7,289 bases of DNA. It comes from Treponema sp. UBA3649. Its GTDB lineage: Bacteria; Spirochaetota; Spirochaetia; Treponematales; Treponemataceae. Of this stretch, positions 1 to 4,926 are shown piece by piece (the stretch's first letter is position 1; every line of letters begins with the position of its first letter). Both the position numbers and the translations under genes were made by a program. The notes under the pieces were generated by a model, which was not told the origin of the DNA, ran no database searches, and was given only the letters and a program-made list of their open reading frames with translations. The DNA lies in NCBI GenBank assembly GCA_002373325.1, contig DFKI01000056.1, forward strand, positions 1-7,289, given 5' to 3'.

Positions 1-65
1 CTAAAATAAAAAACCGTACTGCTGATGAAAAAAAGACAATTCACCATGCGGTACGGATTTTTTTT
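1..65. terminator. Bidirectional rho-independent terminator closing the def-fmt-PASTA cluster
   Basis: Positions 14-22 (CCGTACTGC) pair with 48-56 (GCGGTACGG) around a loop of about 25 bases. Read on the minus strand, the stem has six perfect pairs plus two after a mismatch and is followed by TTTTTTATTTT (positions 13 down to 3), so it can end transcripts from the PASTA gene, whose stop is 44 bases away. Read on the plus strand, a G-U pair makes the stem nine pairs, and it is followed by a T-tract at 58-65, so it could also stop a gene entering from the left. The long loop is unusual for a strong terminator. Confidence 0.75.
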
Positions 66-99
66 GCTGGATTTGATTTGTGGAAATCTCTGGGGTTGC

Positions 100-1260
100 C
101 TACTGGATGGTCTGCCTTGTCGCCACCTGGTCGCGGACGTAGAGAGTCAGGACCGAGTTTTTCTTTACCATGTAGGGAATGGAGATGTCTCCGCCCGGAT
201 GTGCGAAATCAAGAAGAACAGTAAGGTTTCCCGAGCTGTCAGAGGACTCAAGACGCACGTTCACGGGGTAGGGGTAGGTTGTCATCGTGTATTTGAAAAT
301 TCCATAGACGGAGTTGTTTTCCTCGCTTGGTGCCGGCAATGCGATTTCCGCGCTCACACGGCTGTACACGTCAATCTCCTCTCCTGATTTTTCAACCGAT
401 GTGACAACGGCATTTCCATCCGCTGAATCCACCGACGTAAAATCAAATACAAGCGGGGACTTCGCCATCTGAGCCAGAAGCTGCTGCACGTTCATTCCCT
501 TTATGTTTGGAACGGTCGTCCTCACGCTCTCGTTTCCGCTGCTCACGACAAGATACACCTTTGTCCGGTCAAGCGGAGTTTTCGGGGCTGGATATTGGGC
601 GAGAATCTGTCCTTTGGGACTTGTGGATTTCTGATAGACAATCGGGGCAATCTCCATGTGGGTCACGTCGTTGGTAAGTCCCTGCAAAGTCTGAAGAACT
701 GAATCAGCGTCCTTTCCCACGTAATTTTCAAGGCTCTCGCGGTAGATTCCACGGCTTACGGTCAGGGTCACGCTTCTGTACGCCTTGATGATTGAGCCCG
801 GCGCAGGGTCCTGGTCAAGGATTGTTCCCTCCTCTCCGGGAAGGTCCGAATAGCGCAGGTTGATTTTCGGATAGAGCTCCTTTGTCTGCAATTCCAAAAT
901 GGCGGTTGTGAGGGGCTTTCCTTTTACGGACGGCATCATCACCTGTTCCTCTCCCTGTACCGAGTAGAAGAATACCGCCATCGCTACCATGACCATGATG
1001 AAAAGCGACAGGAAGATTGTCAGAAAGAGAACCCATCCTCCCGAGCCGACGTTCTCAAGCAGGGTCTTGAACGATGTGCCGAACCTGCCTGGTTTCCGCT
1101 CTTTCTTTTCCTTTTTTTCCTTCTGTCTGGTCTTTTTTGCCACGGCCTTTTTTTCCGAACCGCCGTCCGTATCTTTGTCCAGATCCACTGAACCCAAATC
1201 AACCGTAACGTCCATGTCGGCTATCGCGTCCGTTCCTTCAATTTTAATTTCGTCACTCAT
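100..1260 (-). CDS. Membrane-anchored PASTA-domain protein, kinase-less
   Basis: A 386-residue protein. The cytoplasmic N-terminus is acidic and then very Lys-rich (about residues 38-58). One membrane segment follows at about 77-101 (VLFLTIFLSLFIMVMVAM...). The outside part holds PASTA repeats at about 107-170 (with the typical DPAPGS turn), 173-241 (QYPAPKTPL turn) and a degenerate third at 248-308, then a further beta-rich stretch at 316-378. PASTA domains bind peptidoglycan or beta-lactams in Ser/Thr kinases and penicillin-binding proteins, but no kinase or transpeptidase domain is present here, so a wall-sensing or scaffold role is inference. I chose the start at 1260 because AAGAGGAAC lies about ten bases upstream; an in-frame ATG at 1329 would add 23 residues without a clear ribosome site. 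It lies 108 bases downstream of fmt on the same strand and is probably the last gene of that operon. No strong promoter of its own was seen. Confidence 0.88.
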   Translation of the reverse strand: MSDEIKIEGTDAIADMDVTVDLGSVDLDKDTDGGSEKKAVAKKTRQKEKKEKKERKPGRFGTSFKTLLENVGSGGWVLFLTIFLSLFIMVMVAMAVFFYSVQGEEQVMMPSVKGKPLTTAILELQTKELYPKINLRYSDLPGEEGTILDQDPAPGSIIKAYRSVTLTVSRGIYRESLENYVGKDADSVLQTLQGLTNDVTHMEIAPIVYQKSTSPKGQILAQYPAPKTPLDRTKVYLVVSSGNESVRTTVPNIKGMNVQQLLAQMAKSPLVFDFTSVDSADGNAVVTSVEKSGEEIDVYSRVSAEIALPAPSEENNSVYGIFKYTMTTYPYPVNVRLESSDSSGNLTVLLDFAHPGGDISIPYMVKKNSVLTLYVRDQVATRQTIQ

Positions 1261-1328
1261 AAAAAAGTTCCTCTTAAAGTTTTGTCCGGCCAAAATCGAC
1301 CGTATCTTCTTTCCATAATATAGCGCCA

Positions 1329-1367
1329 TTGTATTAGGCTCTTGTACTAGGCTCTTGCACTAAGAGC
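1329..1367. repeat. Three tandem 13-base units between fmt and the PASTA gene
   Basis: Units at 1329-1341 (TTGTATTAGGCTC), 1342-1354 (TTGTACTAGGCTC) and 1355-1367 (TTGCACTAAGAGC). The first two differ at one base and the third has diverged. The last unit forms, with the end of the second, a six-pair hairpin GCTCTT / AAGAGC (1351-1356 and 1362-1367) just after the fmt stop codon on the minus strand. No T-tract follows on the minus strand, so it does not look like a terminator; it could mark an RNA-processing site or be a slippage-made repeat. Confidence 0.6.
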
Positions 1368-1368
1368 T

Positions 1369-2382
1369 TTATTCAAGTACGGAACCGATGAAATTCCTTG
1401 CCCCGTTCATAAAGGATTTGAAATCCATGGCTTTTTTTGCCTGCCATTGAAGCTCCGTCGCAATCAGCACTCCGTTTCCGGTCTGAATCAAAATGCCCCT
1501 CTGCTTGTGGTAGGCGATTACCGTACCTGGAGTGGCCGGAGTTTCCTTTGGAACAGTGTTGTCTTGAGCCGCAACCTTTTCCGCCGCCCTTGCCTTGAGA
1601 ATCCTGAGCGTCTGACCGTTGCATGTCGTGAAGCATCCCGGCCAAGGTGTGTAGGCTCGAATCTGGCAGTCAATCTTTTCGGCTGAGTTACGCCAGTTGA
1701 TTTTTCCGTCCTCTTTTTTGATTATGGAGCAGTAAGATGCTGGTCCCCTCTGAGGATAGGAATGCGGAAGCTCCTTGTGCTTTGCGATGTAGCGCAGAAT
1801 CGTGGTGATTGATATGGCACCGTGCAGGGCGACTTCCTTCAAAAGGGATTCCGCCGTCTCTGTTCCGGTCAATGTCCATTTCTGCATGCTAAGGATGTCA
1901 CCCTCGTCAATTCCCAGCGCCATTTTCTGTATGCTGATTCCGGTCTCGCTGTCTCCGTTAAGAATCGCCTGGTTCACCGGTGTGGCTCCCCTGTACTTCG
2001 GAAGGATTGAGGGGTGGATGTTGATTCCGCCGTATTTGAAAAGGGAAAAGAACTTCGGTCCCAAAATGTGTCCGTATGCGAAACAGATGAAAATGTCCGG
2101 GTGGATTGAGCGAATCTGCTCCCTTGCCTCTTCCTTCAAATGCTCGGGTGTGAGAATCACGATTCCGTCATCGCGCGCCTCGTTCCAAATCTGGGCGTAG
2201 TGGGCTACCTCGGTCGGGATTAAATCCTTGTGTCGGCCCTGCATGGACGGAGGATTCGAGAGGACACCCACCACCTTGTAGTGCTCTTCCGGTATGGATG
2301 CGGACATGTAGCTGTCTTTCAAAATCAGTTCCAGTGCCCTTGATGAGGCTGCCGGACTTCCTGCGTATAGAACTCTAAGCAT
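1369..2382 (-). CDS. fmt: Methionyl-tRNA formyltransferase
   Basis: Transfers a formyl group from 10-formyl-tetrahydrofolate to the methionine on initiator tRNA, in the cytoplasm. The 337-residue product is slightly longer than the usual 310-320. The N-terminal Rossmann-type domain starts MLRVLYAGSP. The catalytic block INIHPSILPKYRGATP carries N121 and H123, and GIDEGDIL carries the third catalytic residue D159. The C-terminal tRNA-binding domain is seen from about residue 225, with INWRNSAEKIDCQIRAYTPWPG. The ATG at 2382 was chosen because the conserved fold begins there; upstream in-frame codons are def read in another frame. The start overlaps the def stop by eight bases (ATGCTTAG), and AAAGGA inside the def end can serve as ribosome site, so the two genes are probably translationally coupled. 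Confidence 0.96.
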   Translation of the reverse strand: MLRVLYAGSPAASSRALELILKDSYMSASIPEEHYKVVGVLSNPPSMQGRHKDLIPTEVAHYAQIWNEARDDGIVILTPEHLKEEAREQIRSIHPDIFICFAYGHILGPKFFSLFKYGGINIHPSILPKYRGATPVNQAILNGDSETGISIQKMALGIDEGDILSMQKWTLTGTETAESLLKEVALHGAISITTILRYIAKHKELPHSYPQRGPASYCSIIKKEDGKINWRNSAEKIDCQIRAYTPWPGCFTTCNGQTLRILKARAAEKVAAQDNTVPKETPATPGTVIAYHKQRGILIQTGNGVLIATELQWQAKKAMDFKSFMNGARNFIGSVLE

Positions 2383-2953
2383 CGCTGCGTTTTTCCTTTG
2401 CGGCTTTTTTTGCTGCGATCTTTGCCTGTTTCTTCGCTTTTTCCCCGGCTTTTTTCGCTGCTCTCTCGGCCCGCTTCCTGAACTGCTCCTCGGTCTTCCG
2501 CTTGAACTCATCGTCACCGCGGTCAATGTAGAGGATTCCGTCCAGATGGTCATTCTCGTGCTGGATGACACGTGCCAGAAGTCCCTTCGCGTCCTCGATT
2601 GAAAATCTCTTTCCGTTTCTGTCCAGCGCCGTAACCGAAACTGTGGACGGCCTTTTTATGTTCTCATAGAATCCGGGAATGGAAAGGCAGCCCTCCTCGT
2701 AATCAACCAGATCATCGGAGGTTTTTGTTATGGTGGGATTGATGAAAACTCGCCGCTCATCGTCATCCGCAATCACTACGAAAAATCTCTTCGCGATGCC
2801 GACCTGTGGAGCCGCAAGACCCACTCCGTTTGCCTCCTCCATTGTTATGAACATCTGGTCCAAAACTGAGCGGAATTCGTCGTTTATTTCCTCGGGCTTT
2901 ACTTCCTCACATTTTTCCCTGAGCACTTCCTCGCCCAGCTTGTAGATTTTCAT
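2375..2953 (-). CDS. def: Peptide deformylase with Lys/Ala-rich C-terminal tail
   Basis: A metal hydrolase that removes the N-formyl group from new proteins as they leave the ribosome. All three family motifs are intact: GVGLAAPQ (residues 43-50), EGCLS (87-91, metal ligand C89) and QHENDH (131-136, metal ligands H132 and H136, catalytic E133). The 192-residue protein is longer than the usual 165-170 because residues from about 148 form a highly basic, helix-prone tail rich in Lys, Ala, Arg and Glu. The tail may help it bind the ribosome; that is inference. The ATG at 2953 matches the family start (MKIYKLGEEVL); GGAAGG and GGGAG precede it. The frame stays open to 3100, but that part crosses a promoter and repeats and is not coding. 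It is first in the def-fmt-PASTA operon. Confidence 0.96.
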   Translation of the reverse strand: MKIYKLGEEVLREKCEEVKPEEINDEFRSVLDQMFITMEEANGVGLAAPQVGIAKRFFVVIADDDERRVFINPTITKTSDDLVDYEEGCLSIPGFYENIKRPSTVSVTALDRNGKRFSIEDAKGLLARVIQHENDHLDGILYIDRGDDEFKRKTEEQFRKRAERAAKKAGEKAKKQAKIAAKKAAKEKRSDA

Positions 2954-2995
2954 GGCCTTCCAGTCTCCCGTATTCTCCTGATTTTCAGCGATGAA

Positions 2996-3024
2996 ATTAT
3001 ACCACAAACGGAAGTCTTGTTCAA
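2996..3024 (-). promoter_or_regulatory. Sigma-70-type promoter of def-fmt(-PASTA)
   Basis: On the minus strand, TTGAAC (3024-3019) is followed by a 17-base spacer and a perfect TATAAT (3001-2996), itself preceded by TGG, an extended -10. Transcription would start near 2989, giving a leader of about 36 bases before def. The -35 box lies in the right arm side of the small hairpin at 3017-3032, so the repeat block upstream reaches into the promoter. Confidence 0.75.
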
Positions 3025-3128
3025 GAGAACAAAGCAAGCTATCGCTAGCTGGCAAGCTATCGTTAGCTAAGGAGTTTTGATTTGCTCGCACGGCTCTCAT
3101 TTTTCTGTCGAAAAAGCATCAAAACTCC
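3017..3128. repeat. Composite palindromic repeat block between sigma gene and def
   Basis: Three kinds of structure lie side by side. First, hairpin TTGTTC / GAACAA at 3017-3022 and 3027-3032. Second, an 18-base unit in tandem at 3034-3051 and 3052-3069 with two mismatches; each copy holds its own small palindrome AGCTA-N4-TAGCT. Third, an 11-base perfect inverted repeat GGAGTTTTGAT (3071-3081) and ATCAAAACTCC (3118-3128) enclosing 36 bases, which contain a nested TTTTT / AAAAA hairpin. No reading frame in it looks coding, and no T-tract makes it a clear terminator. The terminal inverted repeat and its lack of coding resemble a small non-autonomous element; that origin is inference. Confidence 0.7.
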
Positions 3129-3188
3129 CAATCTTTTAGTCAGTAAGAGCGGTATAAGGTACTACACTCACTTATCCATAGAGCACGA

Positions 3189-4028
3189 TTATGCCACGAG
3201 ACCTTCGAGCCTTGAGATTCTGACCGGGTGGTGCATACGTACAAGGGCGCGTTTCTCAATCTGGCGGATTCTTTCCTTCGTGAGCTTGCAGATGTCGCCG
3301 ACTTCCTTCAGAGACATGGGTTTCTCGCCGTTCAGACCATAGCGCAGACGGAGCACTTTCGCCTCATTTGGACGCAGCGTGTTGAGCACAGCATCAATTT
3401 CTTCCTTCATGGATTCGTTGATGGCATATTCCTCGGGGGTGGGGCTGTTTGAGTCTTCGAGACAGTCGCCGATAGTCCGCTTTTTGCTCTCATCTCCCGG
3501 AATTGTCGCGTCCAGGCTGATGAGGTTCCTTGAGAGATTCAGCATCTCACGCACATGCTCGCTTTCCATGTTAAGAAGCTTTCCGACCTCGCGGATTTCC
3601 TGTTCCTCGCTCTTGTTGTGTCCCACGGTTTTGAGGGCCTTTTCAATCTGCACAAGCTCGTTTGCACGGTTCAAAGGAAGACGGATGGCACGGCTCTTCT
3701 CACAGATTGCCTTGAGAATGGATTGCCTTATCCACCAGACGGCATAGGAGATGAAATGATATCCCTTGCTCACGTCAAAACGCTCGATGGCAGTCATAAG
3801 GCCGATGTTTCCCTCGCTTATCAAATCCTCCAGCTCAAGTCCCTGGTTCTGGTATTTTTTCGCGACGTTCACCACGAATCGGAGGTTTGCGCTCACAATC
3901 TTTTTCTTGGCATCCTTGTCCCCCGCAGCCGCTTTTATGGCCAGTTCCGTTTCCTCATCACGTGTAAGAAGTGGGATCCTGTTGATTTCTTTCAGATACA
4001 TGTTCAAAATGTTTTCATCACCGACCAT
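3189..4028 (-). CDS. Short RNA polymerase sigma-70-family factor (group 2, RpoD/RpoS-like)
   Basis: Directs RNA polymerase to a set of promoters. The 279-residue protein begins directly at region 1.2 (NMYLKEINRIPLLTRDEETELA, about 9-30) and lacks region 1.1 typical of a housekeeping RpoD. Region 2 covers about 41-118, with the core-binding and -10 recognition helix YAVWWIRQSILKAICEKSRAIRLP. Region 3 covers about 119-195. Region 4 covers 205-270 and ends in the -35 helix-turn-helix SLKEVGDICKLTKERIRQIEKRAL. The length and domain order match alternative or group 2 factors such as Borrelia RpoS. The DNA-contact helices remain close to RpoD type, so it may read sigma-70-like promoters. The start at 4028 has GGGAG eight bases upstream. 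A strong sigma-54 promoter lies upstream. I give no symbol because rpoS, rpoD and sigA labels are all used for such proteins. Confidence 0.93.
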   Translation of the reverse strand: MVGDENILNMYLKEINRIPLLTRDEETELAIKAAAGDKDAKKKIVSANLRFVVNVAKKYQNQGLELEDLISEGNIGLMTAIERFDVSKGYHFISYAVWWIRQSILKAICEKSRAIRLPLNRANELVQIEKALKTVGHNKSEEQEIREVGKLLNMESEHVREMLNLSRNLISLDATIPGDESKKRTIGDCLEDSNSPTPEEYAINESMKEEIDAVLNTLRPNEAKVLRLRYGLNGEKPMSLKEVGDICKLTKERIRQIEKRALVRMHHPVRISRLEGLVA

Positions 4029-4057
4029 TTTTTTTTCTCCCTAAATTGATGGATTTG

Positions 4058-4083
4058 AAAAAACAGGGATTTTTTTGCCCTGC
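4058..4083 (-). terminator. Terminator-like hairpin in the sigma gene leader (possible attenuator)
   Basis: On the minus strand CAGGG (4082-4078) pairs with CCCTG (4068-4064) around an A-rich loop of nine bases, extended by one G-U pair, and six T follow (4063-4058). It lies about 30 bases upstream of the sigma start codon and downstream of the promoter at 4097-4120, so transcripts of the sigma gene must pass it. It may also serve as the terminator of groES, since no better one is seen after groES. The stem is short, so termination is probably partial. Confidence 0.55.
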
Positions 4084-4096
4084 AAAACTCTCACAG

Positions 4097-4102
4097 ATTA
4101 TA
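4097..4102 (-). promoter_or_regulatory. Perfect TATAAT -10 box overlapping the sigma-54 site
   Basis: Minus strand TATAAT lies immediately downstream of the -12 element. No good -35 hexamer is found 16-18 bases upstream (CAAACT at 17). It could be a weak sigma-70 promoter or simply the AT-rich melting region of the sigma-54 promoter. Confidence 0.35.
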
Positions 4103-4103
4103 T

Positions 4104-4120
4104 AGCAAGTTGTGTGCCAA
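4104..4120 (-). promoter_or_regulatory. Sigma-54 (RpoN) -24/-12 promoter of the sigma factor gene
   Basis: Minus strand reads TTGGCACACAACTTGCT: TTGGCAC at -24 (4120-4114) and TTGCT at -12 (4108-4104), with exactly five bases between TGGCAC and TTGCT. This matches the sigma-54 consensus TGGCAC-N5-TTGCW with the invariant GG and GC dinucleotides correctly spaced. Transcription would start near 4093, about 65 bases before the start codon. Sigma-54 promoters need an ATPase activator bound upstream. Confidence 0.8.
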
Positions 4121-4367
4121 GTTTGGGAAATCGGATTTTTTTATGTGGATTCTATGAATTTTCGTGGATTTTGTGATTTTTCACGGGCAAATCAGGTCTT
4201 TTTCCGCAGATTGAACATGTTTTGACTTTTTTTTGTGTGTCATTTTGATTCAGGGTGGGTTTCAGGGGAGTTTTATGTGTCTTTTTGACACTTTTGAAAG
4301 TCCGCTTCAGGTTCCGCTGTCCAGAAAATCCTCCGGACGGCAGAACATTATGGGACACTCGGTTGTT
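4121..4367. other. Gene-free stretch between groES and the sigma promoter, with candidate activator sites
   Basis: AT-rich, with no convincing gene. It holds a palindrome GTGTC-TTTTT-GACAC at 4277-4291 and a related half-conserved copy GTGTC-ATTTT-GATTC at 4237-4251, set 40 bases apart (about four helical turns). They lie roughly 145-200 bases upstream of the predicted sigma-54 start, a usual distance for activator binding sites. A small hairpin GTGA-TTTT-TCAC is at 4173-4184, and a weak GTCC / GGAC stem without T-tract is at 4319-4338 after groES. Function of any of these is inference. Confidence 0.35.
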
Positions 4368-4640
4368 TTATTCGATTACCGCGATGATGTCGGCGTTTTT
4401 CAGGATGAGATAGTCCTCTCCGTCAATCTTAATCGTTGTTCCGGCATACTTGTCGTAAAGAACCTTGTCGCCTGGCTTTACGGTGATTTTTTCCTTGTCA
4501 GTTCCGGGACCGACCGCCTCGACTACTGCCTGCTGGGTCTTTTCCTGGGCTGTCTCCGGGATGTAGAGTCCTCCCGCTGTCTTTGTCTCCGCAGCCGCCT
4601 GCTTTACCAAAACTCTGTCTGCCAATGGCTTAACTTTCAT
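4368..4640 (-). CDS. groES: Co-chaperonin GroES (Hsp10)
   Basis: Ten-kilodalton lid of the GroEL folding chamber, in the cytoplasm; GroES forms a heptamer. The 90-residue product is slightly shorter than usual. It starts MKVKPLADRVLVK, the family signature strand, followed by the mobile loop around TKTAGGLYIPETAQEKTQQ, the GPG turn and KPGDKVLYDKYAGTTIKIDGEDYLIL, ending DIIAVIE. The start at 4640 is preceded by GGAGG at five bases. An ATG twelve bases earlier (4652) sits on that ribosome site, and a third at 4679 is even less likely. No groEL lies next to it; the next gene on the strand is the sigma factor. Confidence 0.97.
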   Translation of the reverse strand: MKVKPLADRVLVKQAAAETKTAGGLYIPETAQEKTQQAVVEAVGPGTDKEKITVKPGDKVLYDKYAGTTIKIDGEDYLILKNADIIAVIE

Positions 4641-4681
4641 ATTTTCCTCCATAATGGTTTGTTTTTTTGGGTGTATCATTA

Positions 4682-4710
4682 AATGTAATAAAAAAAGACG
4701 CGCAAGTCAA
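4682..4710 (-). promoter_or_regulatory. Probable sigma-70 promoter of groES
   Basis: Minus strand TTGACT (4710-4705), 17-base spacer, TACATT (4687-4682; four of six bases of TATAAT). The start would be near 4675, about 35 bases before the coding region. No CIRCE operator (TTAGCACTC-N9-GAGTGCTAA), the HrcA site common before groES, is visible here. Confidence 0.55.
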
Positions 4711-4762
4711 ATTTTTTTTTGATTTTTTATCACGCCTCGGAAAAATGGGTATGGATTAGGGT

Positions 4763-4779
4763 TATAGATTGAGTCTATA
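4763..4779. promoter_or_regulatory. Palindrome in the groES/metY divergent region
   Basis: TATAGA-TTGAG-TCTATA, a perfect six-base inverted repeat with five-base centre, about 50-65 bases upstream of the metY promoter. TATAG recurs at 4777-4781 region and near 4799. It could be an operator; no regulator can be named. Confidence 0.3.
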
Positions 4780-4807
4780 GCAACACATACAAAAGTTATA
4801 TAGAAAA

Positions 4808-4840
4808 CCTATTGCTTTAGTAGGAAATCTGTGCTATAAC
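4808..4840 (+). promoter_or_regulatory. Probable metY promoter with palindrome over its -35 box
   Basis: TTGCTT (4812-4817), 17-base spacer, TATAAC (4835-4840), predicted start near 4847. The -35 box is embedded in an inverted repeat CCTATT / AGTAGG (4808-4813 and 4819-4824; one G-T pair), so a repressor could bind there. I see no SAM or other riboswitch core in the roughly 80-base leader. Confidence 0.5.
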
Positions 4841-4926
4841 ATAACCATGCTTGAATATGAGCCGCGGGATGAAAGCGGACAAGAGGGCAAATCAAATTAG
4901 AAAGGATTTTCACGAGGAGGATTATT

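Noticed and set aside
25..387. Plus-strand reading frame of 120 codons starting in the terminator hairpin
   Set aside because: It lies opposite the PASTA gene, has no ribosome site and no recognisable motif.
3034..3069. CRISPR-like repeat pair
   Set aside because: The 18-base units are directly adjacent with no spacer and there are only two, so this is a tandem repeat.
2954..3100. N-terminal extension of def to an upstream in-frame ATG at 3100
   Set aside because: The extension crosses the repeat block and the predicted promoter; the family start is at 2953 with a ribosome site.
4152..4358. Minus-strand frame of 68 codons between groES and the sigma gene, with a CSICGK motif near its end
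   Set aside because: It begins with GTG without a ribosome site and covers palindromes upstream of the sigma promoter. The CxxC is a single zinc-ribbon half with no partner. Conservation in relatives would revive it.
4847..4900. 17-codon open frame (MLEYEPRDESGQEGKSN) starting at the predicted metY transcript start
   Set aside because: It would be leaderless, and it has no run of Cys or Met codons as expected of a sulfur-responsive leader peptide. Probably chance.
4641..4926. Possible SAM or T-box riboswitch before metY, or CIRCE before groES
   Set aside because: None of the conserved cores of these elements could be found by reading both strands.
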